Of a stretch of DNA of 64,000 nucleotides, positions 29,395 to 39,735 are shown in pieces. The stretch covers positions 1-64,000 of the forward strand of contig NZ_JABWDU010000015.1 in the NCBI RefSeq assembly GCF_013371465.1, given 5' to 3'. The position numbers and the translations under genes were made by a program. The number at the start of each line of letters is the position of its first letter. The stretch's first letter is position 1. This stretch comes from Ensifer oleiphilus. GTDB taxonomy: Bacteria > Pseudomonadota > Alphaproteobacteria > Rhizobiales > Rhizobiaceae. The notes beneath the pieces are model-generated. The model searched no databases and was not told the DNA's origin. It saw only the letters and a list, made by a program, of their open reading frames with translations.

Positions 29395-31005
29395 TTATTC
29401 GGCGGCGATCTTCGCGCCAGGAGCAGCATCGCGAACGCTGCCATCGACATGGTCTTCGAACTTGGCGAAGTTGGCGATGAACATATCGACGAGGCGGCGG
29501 GCCTGTGCGTCATAGGCGTTGCCGTCAGCCCAGGTCGAGCGCGGATCGAGAATACCGTCGTCGACGCCCGGCACCGAAACCGGCACGGCAAAACCGAAGT
29601 TGGCGTCGGTGCGAAGCTCAGCGGCGTTCAGCGAACCGTCAAGGGCTGCCGCGAGCAGAGCGCGGGTCACCTTGATCGGCATGCGGCTGCCGGTTCCATA
29701 GGCACCGCCGGTCCAGCCGGTGCTGACCAACCAGCAGGTGACGCCGTTCTTGGCGATCAGATCCTTCAAGAGGTTGCCGTATTCCGACGGGTGACGCGGC
29801 ATGAACGGCGCGCCGAAGCAGGTCGAGAACGTCGCTTCCGGCTCAGTGACGCCCTTTTCGGTGCCGGCAACCTTGGCGGTGTAGCCGGACAGGAAGTGAT
29901 ACATCGCCTGTTCCGGCGTCAGCTTGGCGATCGGCGGCATCACGCCGAAGGCATCGGCCGTCAACATGATGATCGTGCGCGGCTGCGGCGCGGTGCCGGT
30001 TTCGCTGGCGTTCGGGATGAAATCCAGCGGATAGGCGCAGCGGGTGTTTTCTGTCAGCGAGCCATCGTTGAAATCGGGAACCCGGTCCTCGTCGAGAACG
30101 ACGTTTTCCATGACGGTGCCGAAGCGGCGGGTCGTCGCGAAGATTTCCGGTTCGGCCGCTTGCGAAAGGCGGATAGCCTTGGCGTAGCACCCGCCTTCGA
30201 AGTTGAAGACGCCCTCATCTCCCCAGCCATGCTCGTCGTCACCGATCAGCGTGCGGGTCGGATCTGCCGACAGCGTGGTCTTGCCGGTGCCCGAAAGGCC
30301 GAAGAAGATGGCAGTATTGCCTTCGGGTCCGACATTGGCCGAGCAGTGCATCGGCATAACGCCCTTCTTCGGAAGCAAGTAGTTCAGAACGGTGAACACC
30401 GACTTCTTCATCTCGCCGGCATAGGACGTACCGCCGATGAGAATGAGGCCGTTGGTCAGATCGCAGGCGATCACCGTTTCCGAACGGCAGCCGTGGCGTT
30501 CAGGGTCGGCCTTGAAGCTCGGCAGATCGATGATCGTCAGCTTCGGCAGGAAGGAGGCCAGAGCCTCCCGCTTCGGGCGGATCAGGAGATTGCGGATGAA
30601 CAGCGAATGCCAGGCATACTCGGTGACGACGCGGGTCGGCAGAGCGTTGTCCTTGTCGGCGCCGCCGACCAGGTCCTGTACATAGAGCGACATGCCCTTG
30701 GCATGATCAAGCATATCCTGGCGCAGCACGGCAAAATGCTCGGGCGACAGCGGCTTGTTGTTGTCCCACCAGATCTGATCGTCGGTCGACGCATCGCGAA
30801 CGACGAACTTGTCCTTCGGCGAGCGGCCGGTGTGCTGGCCGGTGCGCGCAACGATCGCGCCGTGCGCCGTCAGCTGAGCCTCGCCGCGGCGGATGGCTTC
30901 TTCATAAAGCTCTGCGGCTTCAAAGTTGAACCGAACCACTTCCAGGTCGGTAAAGCCGAGTTTTTCCAAGCCGTTCGCTGCATTGCGAGTGCCGAGTTGC
31001 TCCAT
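29395..31005 (-). CDS. pckA: Phosphoenolpyruvate carboxykinase (ATP)
   Basis: I start at ATG 31005 (536 residues, the length known for rhizobial PckA); the open frame upstream to 31080 is non-family sequence. The kinase-1 P-loop GLSGTGKTT lies at 236-244, followed by LIGDDEHGW, the kinase-2 metal site. The enzyme converts oxaloacetate to phosphoenolpyruvate, the entry to gluconeogenesis, and is needed for growth on C4-dicarboxylates. It is divergent from chvI across a 329-base A/T-rich region holding LacI-type palindromes. Confidence 0.98.
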   Translation of the reverse strand: MEQLGTRNAANGLEKLGFTDLEVVRFNFEAAELYEEAIRRGEAQLTAHGAIVARTGQHTGRSPKDKFVVRDASTDDQIWWDNNKPLSPEHFAVLRQDMLDHAKGMSLYVQDLVGGADKDNALPTRVVTEYAWHSLFIRNLLIRPKREALASFLPKLTIIDLPSFKADPERHGCRSETVIACDLTNGLILIGGTSYAGEMKKSVFTVLNYLLPKKGVMPMHCSANVGPEGNTAIFFGLSGTGKTTLSADPTRTLIGDDEHGWGDEGVFNFEGGCYAKAIRLSQAAEPEIFATTRRFGTVMENVVLDEDRVPDFNDGSLTENTRCAYPLDFIPNASETGTAPQPRTIIMLTADAFGVMPPIAKLTPEQAMYHFLSGYTAKVAGTEKGVTEPEATFSTCFGAPFMPRHPSEYGNLLKDLIAKNGVTCWLVSTGWTGGAYGTGSRMPIKVTRALLAAALDGSLNAAELRTDANFGFAVPVSVPGVDDGILDPRSTWADGNAYDAQARRLVDMFIANFAKFEDHVDGSVRDAAPGAKIAAE

Positions 31006-31334
31006 GGTCAAGCTTCCTTCGTGTTTGGCCATTGGCGTTGAATTTGGCCGGAACATACTTGCATGCTCGCTCAAAAACAAGGCGAGGTCAAAAAAAGAAT
31101 AATGATTTCAGTATATTAATCGATTTAAAGAAAATTATCGTTTTTTTAATCGGTTGAAACCGAGTTCCCTGCACCATATCTGCCTCTCAGCGACGGACTG
31201 TACGCTTGAGGGCTTTTTGGGCTTCGCCACAATTTGTTCCACCTTTATACTCAAGTAACGCACCCGTGACTCGCGGTTGCCGTGGATTCGAAGACGAAAC
31301 CGGCGATCGGCCTCAAATGACGGAGTTGAACACG
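31006..31334. promoter_or_regulatory. Divergent pckA/chvI control region with a repeated TTAATCG element
   Basis: This gene-free stretch contains a very A/T-rich core (31090-31160). Within it two copies of a 15-base element begin with TTAATCG at 31116 and at 31146, exactly 30 bases apart and alike at 12 of 15 positions. The first copy includes the palindrome AATCGATT (31118-31125), the central-CG form typical of LacI-family operators. In Sinorhizobium pckA is controlled by the LacI-type regulator PckR, so these are candidate PckR sites; that link is inference. Confidence 0.5.
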
Positions 31335-32063
31335 ATGCAGACCATCGCGCTTGTCGATGATGACCGGAATATCCTGACGTCCGTATCCATCGCGCTTGAA
31401 GCTGAAGGCTACAAGGTCGAGACCTATACCGACGGTGCCTCCGCGCTCGAAGGCCTGTTGGCCCGGCCGCCGCAGCTTGCGATCTTCGACATCAAGATGC
31501 CGCGCATGGACGGCATGGAGCTGTTGCGTCGCCTGCGCCAGAAGTCGGACCTGCCGGTGATCTTCCTGACGTCGAAGGACGAGGAAATCGACGAGCTCTT
31601 CGGCCTGAAGATGGGCGCCGACGATTTCATCACCAAGCCGTTCTCCCAGCGGTTGCTGGTCGAGCGCGTCAAGGCGATCCTGCGTCGGGCCGCAAACCGC
31701 GAAGCCGCTGCAGCCGGCGGCACCACCGGCGCCCCGAAGACCTCCGACACACCAACGCGCTCGCTCGAGCGCGGGCAGTTGGCCATGGATCAGGAGCGCC
31801 ACACCTGCACCTGGAAGAACGAGCCCGTGACCCTGACGGTCACCGAGTTCCTTATTCTTCATTCGCTTGCCCAGCGTCCGGGCGTGGTCAAGAGCCGCGA
31901 TGCCCTGATGGATGCTGCCTATGACGAGCAGGTCTATGTCGACGATCGCACCATCGACAGCCACATCAAGCGGCTGCGCAAGAAGTTCAAGATGGTCGAC
32001 AACGACTTCGACATGATCGAGACGCTCTACGGCGTCGGCTACCGCTTCCGCGAAATGGCCTGA
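31335..32063 (+). CDS. chvI: Response regulator ChvI
   Basis: I start at ATG 31335 (242 residues), supported by CGGAG nine bases upstream; an ATG at 31317 would add six residues. The receiver domain has VDDD, phospho-acceptor Asp52 in [13 protein letters not shown] and the conserved lysine in FITKPF. An OmpR-type winged helix follows (about 145-240). ChvI is phosphorylated by ChvG and controls exopolysaccharide, envelope and acid-response genes; it is essential or nearly so in rhizobia and required for symbiosis or virulence. Confidence 0.97.
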   Translation: MQTIALVDDDRNILTSVSIALEAEGYKVETYTDGASALEGLLARPPQLAIFDIKMPRMDGMELLRRLRQKSDLPVIFLTSKDEEIDELFGLKMGADDFITKPFSQRLLVERVKAILRRAANREAAAAGGTTGAPKTSDTPTRSLERGQLAMDQERHTCTWKNEPVTLTVTEFLILHSLAQRPGVVKSRDALMDAAYDEQVYVDDRTIDSHIKRLRKKFKMVDNDFDMIETLYGVGYRFREMA

Positions 32064-32087
32064 GGCCACACGGGGTCTCGGCACTTG

Positions 32088-32148
32088 CCATCGCGTCGTT
32101 TGTGGAGCATTCAGAACCGACGCGATGGCGGGCAAGCTTCGGCCCGCC
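32088..32148 (+). other. Two overlapping, mutually exclusive hairpins between chvI and chvG
   Basis: A first stem pairs CCATCGCGTCG (32088-32098) with CGACGCGATGG (32118-32128). A second stem pairs GGCGGGC (32127-32133) with GCCCGCC (32142-32148). The two share positions 32127-32129 and so cannot both form completely. The second has no T run after it. They lie in the 177-base chvI-chvG spacer and might tune the ratio of the two proteins; this is inference. Confidence 0.4.
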
Positions 32149-32240
32149 CGTTGGCTTGGCCGGTGGCATTGGATCCACGAGACCGAAGACCAGAAAAAAG
32201 AACATCGGCGGACCTGAGAAACCCGGCATACGGGTAATGC

Positions 32241-34079
32241 GTGTCCGCAATCGGAAGATACGGCGGGGATGATCCGCTGCGGGAGCGGAAAGACTTGGTG
32301 GAAGTCTTGCAAGGCGATATCGACGAACTTGACGGAAGGTCATCGGCCCACAACGGCCGGCGCTGGGCCTATTCCTTCACGCTGATTCGCCGCCTGTTCG
32401 GCAACGCGGTCTTTTCGAGCCTGACGCGCCGGATCGTCTTCTTCAACCTCGTCGCGCTCGTGGTCCTGGTCGGCGGGATCATGTATCTCAACCAGTTCCG
32501 CGAAGGCCTGATCGACGCACGCGTCGAAAGCCTGCTGACCCAAGGCGAAATCATCGCCGGCGCCATTTCGGCATCCGCCTCCGTCGACACCAACTCGATC
32601 ACCATCGATCCCGAAAAACTGCTGGAGCTGCAGGCTGGCCAGAGCATCACGCCGCTGCCGAGCGACGAAGACCTGGATTTTCCGATCATCCAGGAGCGGG
32701 TTGCTCCAGTCCTCAGACGCTTGATCTCGCCGACCCGCACCCGCGCGCGCCTGTTCGACGCCGATGCGGACCTGCTGCTCGATTCACGCCACCTCTATAG
32801 CGGCGGCCAGGTGCTGCGCTTCGACCTGCCGCCCGTCGACCCGGAAGCGACCGGCATCGAGGAAAAGTTCGGGAGTTGGATCAATCGTTTGCTGCAGTCG
32901 GGCGACCTGCCGCTCTACAAGGAGCCGCCGGGCGGCAACGGTTCGATCTATCCTGAAGTGATGAACGCGCTGACCGGCGTGCGCGGCGCCGTGCGCCGCG
33001 TGACCGAAAAAGGCGAACTGATCGTCTCGGTCGCCGTGCCGGTGCAGCGCTCGCGCGCCGTGCTCGGCGTGCTGCTGCTTTCCACCCAGGCGGGCGACAT
33101 CGACAAGATCGTGCATGCCGAGCGCCTCGCCATCATTCGCGTGTTCGGCGTCGCCGCCCTGGTCAACGTCATTCTGTCGCTGCTTTTGTCGTCGACGATC
33201 GCCAATCCGCTGCGGCGCCTCTCGGCCGCCGCCATCCGGGTGCGTCGCGGTGGCGCCAAGGAACGCGAAGAGATCCCCGATTTCTCGTCGCGCCAGGACG
33301 AAATCGGCAACCTGTCGGTGGCGCTGCGCGAGATGACGACAGCACTCTACGACCGGATCGCGGCGATCGAGAATTTTGCGGCCGACGTCAGCCATGAACT
33401 GAAAAACCCGCTGACCTCGCTGCGCAGCGCGGTCGAAACACTGCCGCTTGCCCGCACCGACGAATCGAAGAAGCGGCTGATGGACGTCATCCAGCACGAT
33501 GTCCGCCGCCTCGACCGCCTTATCAGCGATATCTCCGACGCCTCGCGGCTCGACGCGGAACTTGCGCGTAGCGACGCCAAGGTGGTCGACCTCGAAAGGC
33601 TGCTCGGCGACCTCGTCGAGATCTCCCGCCAGATCCGCAGCAAGAAGAAGCCGGTTCTGCTCGATTTCGTCGTCGACCGCAAGGACAGCCCCAAGGCGCG
33701 CTTCGCCATCAACGGCTACGAACTGCGCATCGGCCAGATCATCACCAACCTGATCGAAAACGCCCGTTCCTTTGTGCCCGAGCAGGGCGGTCGCATCGTC
33801 GTGCGCCTCACCCGCTCCCGGTCGCGCTGCCTCGTCTATGTCGAGGACAATGGCCCCGGCATCCAGGCGGAAGACATCGACCGGATCTTCGAGCGCTTCT
33901 ATACGGACAGACCGGAGGGCGAAGATTTCGGCCAGAACTCCGGCCTCGGCCTGTCGATCTCCCGTCAGATCGCCGAAGCGCATGGCGGCACGCTGAAGGC
34001 CGAAAACGTCATGGGTCCGGATGGACAGATCGTCGGTGCCCGCTTCGTTCTTTCCCTGCCCGCCGAGCCGCACGCGTGA
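32241..34079 (+). CDS. chvG: Sensor histidine kinase ChvG (ExoS)
   Basis: With GTG 32241 the protein has 612 residues; the start is uncertain and may lie downstream since the first 40 residues look unstructured. Membrane segment 1 (about residues 66-84) and segment 2 (about 295-315) flank a periplasmic sensor domain. HAMP follows, then the H-box VSHELKNPL with His385 (numbered from this start). The ATPase domain has DNGPGI and NSGLGLSI. ChvG senses envelope or acid stress, in Sinorhizobium through the periplasmic inhibitor ExoR, and acts on ChvI. Its stop overlaps the hprK start. Confidence 0.96.
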   Translation: MSAIGRYGGDDPLRERKDLVEVLQGDIDELDGRSSAHNGRRWAYSFTLIRRLFGNAVFSSLTRRIVFFNLVALVVLVGGIMYLNQFREGLIDARVESLLTQGEIIAGAISASASVDTNSITIDPEKLLELQAGQSITPLPSDEDLDFPIIQERVAPVLRRLISPTRTRARLFDADADLLLDSRHLYSGGQVLRFDLPPVDPEATGIEEKFGSWINRLLQSGDLPLYKEPPGGNGSIYPEVMNALTGVRGAVRRVTEKGELIVSVAVPVQRSRAVLGVLLLSTQAGDIDKIVHAERLAIIRVFGVAALVNVILSLLLSSTIANPLRRLSAAAIRVRRGGAKEREEIPDFSSRQDEIGNLSVALREMTTALYDRIAAIENFAADVSHELKNPLTSLRSAVETLPLARTDESKKRLMDVIQHDVRRLDRLISDISDASRLDAELARSDAKVVDLERLLGDLVEISRQIRSKKKPVLLDFVVDRKDSPKARFAINGYELRIGQIITNLIENARSFVPEQGGRIVVRLTRSRSRCLVYVEDNGPGIQAEDIDRIFERFYTDRPEGEDFGQNSGLGLSISRQIAEAHGGTLKAENVMGPDGQIVGARFVLSLPAEPHA

Positions 34080-34534
34080 CGCCGCCGCGGCACAATGTTC
34101 ACGGTACGGCGATCGTCCTCGGCACGGCCGGCTTCCTGGTAACCGGACCTTCCGGCATCGGCAAATCGAGACTGGCGCTCGCCTGCATTTCGGCAGCCCG
34201 TCAGATGGGGCACTTTGCGGCACTGGTCGCCGACGACCGTGTCGATCTGTCGATCGAACAGGACCAGATCATCGCCCGGTGCCCAGCGTCGATCGAAGGT
34301 CTGATCGAGATCCGCGGCGCCGGCATCGCCAGGCTCGAAACGGTGCCTGCCGCGGTGATGGATTGGGCGATCCTGCCGGTGAGCGCGCCATTCGATCCGC
34401 GCATGCCGCCCGAAAACGAGGAACTACCCCTACCCCTCGGTCGCAGCCTGCCGATTGTTCGCGTTCCCATTGAAAATGGCGTGCACATGCTTGCTGCTCT
34501 GCGTGCGTTGCTACCCGAAAAATTAGGATTTTAG
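34076..34534 (+). CDS. hprK: Short HPr kinase/phosphorylase (C-terminal domain only)
   Basis: A 152-residue protein consisting only of the catalytic domain of HprK; the N-terminal domain of the roughly 310-residue Gram-positive enzyme is missing, as usual in alphaproteobacteria. The P-loop is GPSGIGKS (about residues 22-29) and LVADDRVDL follows. The substrate-recognition loop and the RGAGIARLE segment are present. It phosphorylates HPr on a serine, linking carbon state to regulation. GTG start overlapping the chvG stop (GTGA) indicates translational coupling to the sensor kinase. Confidence 0.93.
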   Translation: MTPPRHNVHGTAIVLGTAGFLVTGPSGIGKSRLALACISAARQMGHFAALVADDRVDLSIEQDQIIARCPASIEGLIEIRGAGIARLETVPAAVMDWAILPVSAPFDPRMPPENEELPLPLGRSLPIVRVPIENGVHMLAALRALLPEKLGF

Positions 34535-34690
34535 CTATAGTTGCAGGCAACGGGGCTGGTTTTTCGGCATTTTTGGCTTGCACTTCGCCTTTTCCTTGCC
34601 AAGATGGCCGCCCCAACAGGTGGACGAAATTGCTGCATTGCGATATCTGACCATCAGTGAATTGCGCGTGCAGTCGGAGAAAAGATACCC

Positions 34691-35092
34691 ATGATCGGAC
34701 TTGTGCTTGTCACCCATGGCAAGCTGGCTGAGGAATTCCGACATGCGCTCGAGCATGTTGTCGGTCCGCAAAAAGCTATCGAGACCGTTTGCATCGGCCC
34801 CGAGGACGACATGGATCAGCGTCGGCAGGATATCCTCGACGCCGTGACCAACGTCGACGAGGGCAACGGCGTGATCATTCTCACCGACATGTTCGGTGGC
34901 ACGCCGTCCAATCTCGCCATCTCGGTGATGCGCAGCGGCACTGTCGAAGTCATCGCCGGCGTCAACCTGCCGATGCTGATCAAGCTCGCCGGCGTGCGTG
35001 GCGAAAGCGATATGGACAAGGCGCTCGCGGAAGCCTCCGAAGCGGGACGCAAGTACATCAACGTCGCCAGCCGTGTCCTGAGCGGAAAATGA
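34691..35092 (+). CDS. PTS EIIA component of the mannose/fructose type (regulatory)
   Basis: A 133-residue EIIA of the mannose family. The phosphorylated histidine is His9 in VLVTHGKLAEEF, and the FGGTPSNLA segment is typical of the family. No sugar-transporting IIB, IIC or IID gene is nearby, so it is probably a regulatory end-point of the incomplete PTS of Rhizobiales (with EI-Ntr encoded elsewhere). In Sinorhizobium the corresponding gene has been called manX. Its stop overlaps the HPr start. Confidence 0.93.
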   Translation: MIGLVLVTHGKLAEEFRHALEHVVGPQKAIETVCIGPEDDMDQRRQDILDAVTNVDEGNGVIILTDMFGGTPSNLAISVMRSGTVEVIAGVNLPMLIKLAGVRGESDMDKALAEASEAGRKYINVASRVLSGK

Positions 35093-35382
35093 TGGACCAC
35101 CGCCCCGATATGTCACTGACGCGCGAACTTGTCATCGTCAACAAACGCGGCCTGCATGCGCGCGCTTCAGCCAAGTTCGTGCAGACGGTCGAGGCCTATG
35201 ATGCCGAAATCACGGTATCGAAGGACGGAAGCACGGTCGGGGGCACCTCGATCATGGGCCTGATGATGCTGGCCGCCAGCACCGGCTCCAGCGTCTGCGT
35301 CACCGCCAGCGGCGCACAGGCCGAAGAGGCCCTCAATGCGCTCGACGCATTGGTCCGCGACAAGTTCGGTGAAGAAATGTAA
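35089..35382 (+). CDS. ptsH: Phosphocarrier protein HPr
   Basis: The start taken here, ATG 35089, overlaps the EIIA stop (ATGA) and gives 97 residues; ATG 35110 gives a protein of typical length (90) and is a real alternative. The active site is GLHARASAKF with His23 (His16 from the alternative start). The regulatory serine of Gram-positive HPr has its counterpart at Ser54 in TSIMGLMML, consistent with phosphorylation by HprK two genes upstream. This completes an HprK-EIIA-HPr module that signals carbon and nitrogen state instead of taking up sugar. Confidence 0.95.
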   Translation: MMDHRPDMSLTRELVIVNKRGLHARASAKFVQTVEAYDAEITVSKDGSTVGGTSIMGLMMLAASTGSSVCVTASGAQAEEALNALDALVRDKFGEEM

Positions 35383-35388
35383 CCGACA

Positions 35389-35417
35389 ATATAAAGATAT
35401 AAAGACTTCTTTATATC
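35389..35417. promoter_or_regulatory. Triple half-site palindrome upstream of ahcY, candidate operator
   Basis: Two direct copies of ATATAAAG (35389-35396 and 35397-35404) are followed by the inverted copy CTTTATAT (35409-35416). The second and third form the perfect palindrome GATATAAAG-actt-CTTTATATC (35396-35417). The element is sharply A/T-rich in G/C-rich surroundings and lies about 135 bases before ahcY. An ArsR-type regulator of S-adenosylhomocysteine metabolism (SahR-like) is a plausible binder; this is inference. It may also act as a hairpin after the HPr gene. Confidence 0.55.
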
Positions 35418-35550
35418 GAGGTTGCTCTGCCCCGGAATTCCTGATAGATCGGACGCACTCTCACCGCGATGGTATGCGCGGGAGGCATAGTCGCGCCGCC
35501 GGATGGCCAGAGGGCCAGAGCGGCTTGAAGAGATCAGCCTGGAGAATTCC

Positions 35551-36951
<1,401 letters not shown>

Positions 36952-37254
36952 TCTTTACCCGGGCAATCCACAACATGTTGTGGCCGCGTTCTTGACAAGA
37001 GAACGCGGCCTCTTTTTTGGGCGGCTCCCTTCCCGACGATTCGTCAACGAAGTATGCTCTAACCCATTGATTCGTGATGCCGGTGCGGACCTTCGGGCAT
37101 TGCGAGTGGGATGTCTTGTCGGCAAGCGGCAAACAGACGGAGACAGACCGGGGATGCAATCAGATCTGACGCGAACCCTCCAGGGTATCGCCGGAACTGC
37201 GCATGGCACAACAGGGCCGGCAGCACCCTTCGGACAGACGGGGACGGCAGCGCC
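36952..37254. other. Intergenic region between ahcY and divL
   Basis: It holds the ahcY terminator (36982-37018) and then about 235 bases presumed to contain the divL promoter. A GATTC site (GANTC class, the CcrM methylation target that marks many cell-cycle genes in alphaproteobacteria) lies near 37070. I found no CtrA box of the TTAA-N7-TTAA type. Confidence 0.4.
36982..37018 (+). terminator. Rho-independent terminator of ahcY
   Basis: An 11-base-pair stem, GGCCGCGTTCT (36982-36992) with AGAACGCGGCC (37000-37010), has a seven-base loop and is followed by TCTTTTTT. It is the strongest terminator in the window. Confidence 0.93.
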
Positions 37255-39735
37255 ATGACAACAGCACACGAAACCTCATCGGGCGGTCGCCGCAAAGGCC
37301 CGGTGCTCCTTCGCCGCCTGATGGCCTGCACGGCACTCTTCGCCGCAACAGATGCGGTCGCCCAGGTCTCGGCGCAGAAGGCGAACATCTTCGGCTCCTC
37401 GGAAGTCATCACCTTTTCCGTCCTCATCGGCGTCATTTCCGCGGCGATGATCTCGGCGATCTGGCTGATCCGCCAGCGCGGCAATATCGAAGCTGAAAAC
37501 CGCGAGCTTCGGTCCGATCTTTCGGACGCCAATCAGCGCCTTTCGCGCTTCCAGGCCCTCATTGCCGACAAGAACCGCCGCATCGTCATCTGGGACGGGC
37601 TTGCGGAGCGGGCTGAAATGCTCGGCCAGCTGCCGGCGGAAACCGGGGCGCCGTCGGACGATCGCGAGTTCCTGGCGTTCGGCCGCTGGATCAAGGGAAA
37701 TTCCGCCAGCGAACTCGAGAAGGCGATCGATGCGCTACGCACCCAGGCGCGCAGCTTCGACCTCGTGCTCGAAACACAGCGCAACGAGGTACTTGAGGCG
37801 CAGGGCCGCGTATCCGGCGGACGCGCTTTCGTGCGCTTCATCGCGCTCAACAACATGCGGGCGGAACTCGCCGAGCTGAAGCTTGAGCGCGATCGCCTGA
37901 ACAACTCGCTGATGTCCTTCCGCACGCTGCTCGACGCGATCGACCTGCCGGTCTGGCAGCGCGGCACCGATGGAGCGCTGAGCTGGGTCAACGAGGCCTA
38001 TGCGGATGCGGTAGAGGCGCCCAACGTCGCTGCAGCCATCGCCGAGGGCCGCGAATTGCTGGCAACCGTCGCGCGTGAAAAAATCCGCGCCGTGTCGACT
38101 TTCGACGCGCCGTTCCGCGACAAGCTTTCGACCGTCGTCAAGGGCAACCGTACATTCTACGACGTGGTCGACGCCCGCAGCCCGGCCGGAACGACCGGTA
38201 TTGCCATCGACGTCTCCGGCGTCGAGGCGGTCCGGGAAGAACTCGACCGCACGCTCAAGAGCCACGCCGAAACGCTCGACCATCTTGCCACCCCGGTCGC
38301 CATCTTCGACGGCAATCAGCGCCTGCAGTTCTACAACCAGGCTTTCCAGCGCCTCTGGAACCTCGACATGGGCTTCCTCGAGCGCAAACCTGACAATGGT
38401 GAAGTGCTCGACCGCCTGCGCTCCGGCGGCCAGCTGCCCGAGCAGCTCAACTGGAAACAGTGGAAGGCGAACGCGCTCTCCGTCTACCAGGCGCTCGATA
38501 CGCAATCCGACCTCTGGCACCTGCCGAACGGCCAGACCTTGCGGGTTTTCGCAACCGCGCGGCCGCAGGGCGGCGTGACCTGGGTGTTCGAGAACCTGAC
38601 CGAAAAGGTCGATCTGGAAACCCGCTACAACACGCTGGTCCAGGTCCAGGGGGAAACCATCGACCATCTGGCCGAAGGCGTGGCCGTGTTCGGTCCCGAT
38701 GGCCGCATCCGGCTTTCCAACCCGGCCTTCCGCGCCATCTGGGGCATCAACGAGACCGAGGCGAAGCCCGGCACCCATATCCGCGCGATCGAACAGGCCT
38801 GCCTGATGTCCTACGACCAGCCGGATGGCTGGAAGCGGTTCTCGCACATCATCACCAGCTTTGACGACGAACGTCCCTCGAGCCGGGGTATTCTCGAACT
38901 CCGAACCGGCCTGATCCTCGACTTCGCTGTCATCCCGCTGCCGAACGCCCAGACGATGCTGACCTTCGTCAACATCACCGACAGTGTCCGGGTCGAGCGC
39001 GCCTTGACCGAAAAGAACGACGCGCTGCGCAAGGCGGATGCGCTGAAGAACGACTTCGTCCACCACGTGTCATACGAGCTGCGCTCGCCGCTGACCAACA
39101 TTATTGGTTTTGCCGATCTGCTGAAGACACCGGCCTTTGGCGACCTCAACGATCGCCAGGCGGAATATGTCGACCATATCGCCACCTCCTCGTCGTTGCT
39201 TTTGACCATCGTCAACGATATTCTCGACCTGGCGACGGTCGATGCCGGCATCGTCGAACTCGACATGTCGGAGATCAATCTCACCGACTTCCTCGACGAC
39301 ATTGCGCACCAGATGGCCGACCGGCTGGTCGAGGGCGGCGTCACGCTGCGGGTCGCTGCACCCGACAACCTCGGGCGCATGGTCGCCGACCAGCAGCGGT
39401 TGAAGCAGATCTTCATCAAACTTTTGACCAATGCCGCCAACTTTGCACCTGACGGCAGCGTGATCGAACTTGCCTGCCGGCGGGAAGGCGGAGATTTCGT
39501 CTTCTCCGTTTCCGACACTGGCCCCGGCATTCCGCAGGACGTGCTCGATACGGTGTTCAACCGCTTCGAAAGCCATGGCCAGCGCGGTGGCGCCGGCCTT
39601 GGCCTGTCGATCGTCGAAAGCTTCGTCAGCCTTCACCACGGCACCGTGTCGATCCGCAGCCGAGAAGGCGAAGGCACCGAAGTCAGCTGCCGCATTCCTT
39701 CGGCAGAGGTCCCGAAAATCGTCGCGGCGGAATAA
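37255..39735 (+). CDS. divL: DivL: cell-cycle PAS pseudokinase with Tyr in place of the phospho-acceptor His
   Basis: I choose ATG 37255 (826 residues); 48 further codons upstream are open but atypical. A signal-like hydrophobic stretch (17-38) and a membrane segment (51-73) are followed by a coiled coil (76-110) and several PAS-like domains to about 590. The dimerisation helix reads FVHHVSYELRSPLT: Tyr607 sits where kinases have His. The ATPase domain keeps N, G1 (DTGPGIP) and G2 (GGAGLGLS) boxes. In Caulobacter DivL with the same substitution binds DivK and controls CckA and CtrA. The last base of its stop is the first base of the tsaE start. Confidence 0.9.
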   Translation: MTTAHETSSGGRRKGPVLLRRLMACTALFAATDAVAQVSAQKANIFGSSEVITFSVLIGVISAAMISAIWLIRQRGNIEAENRELRSDLSDANQRLSRFQALIADKNRRIVIWDGLAERAEMLGQLPAETGAPSDDREFLAFGRWIKGNSASELEKAIDALRTQARSFDLVLETQRNEVLEAQGRVSGGRAFVRFIALNNMRAELAELKLERDRLNNSLMSFRTLLDAIDLPVWQRGTDGALSWVNEAYADAVEAPNVAAAIAEGRELLATVAREKIRAVSTFDAPFRDKLSTVVKGNRTFYDVVDARSPAGTTGIAIDVSGVEAVREELDRTLKSHAETLDHLATPVAIFDGNQRLQFYNQAFQRLWNLDMGFLERKPDNGEVLDRLRSGGQLPEQLNWKQWKANALSVYQALDTQSDLWHLPNGQTLRVFATARPQGGVTWVFENLTEKVDLETRYNTLVQVQGETIDHLAEGVAVFGPDGRIRLSNPAFRAIWGINETEAKPGTHIRAIEQACLMSYDQPDGWKRFSHIITSFDDERPSSRGILELRTGLILDFAVIPLPNAQTMLTFVNITDSVRVERALTEKNDALRKADALKNDFVHHVSYELRSPLTNIIGFADLLKTPAFGDLNDRQAEYVDHIATSSSLLLTIVNDILDLATVDAGIVELDMSEINLTDFLDDIAHQMADRLVEGGVTLRVAAPDNLGRMVADQQRLKQIFIKLLTNAANFAPDGSVIELACRREGGDFVFSVSDTGPGIPQDVLDTVFNRFESHGQRGGAGLGLSIVESFVSLHHGTVSIRSREGEGTEVSCRIPSAEVPKIVAAE

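Noticed and set aside
29323-31041. Long plus-strand open frame opposite pckA (572 codons)
   Set aside because: Antisense to the well-conserved pckA and rich in Arg, Gln and His; no recognisable domain.
31116-31128. TTAA-N-TTAA as a CtrA binding site between pckA and chvI
   Set aside because: The spacer is five bases, not seven as in the CtrA consensus.
35383-35550. S-adenosylhomocysteine or SAM riboswitch upstream of ahcY
   Set aside because: I could not recognise the conserved core of any such riboswitch; the A/T-rich palindrome is better explained as a protein site.
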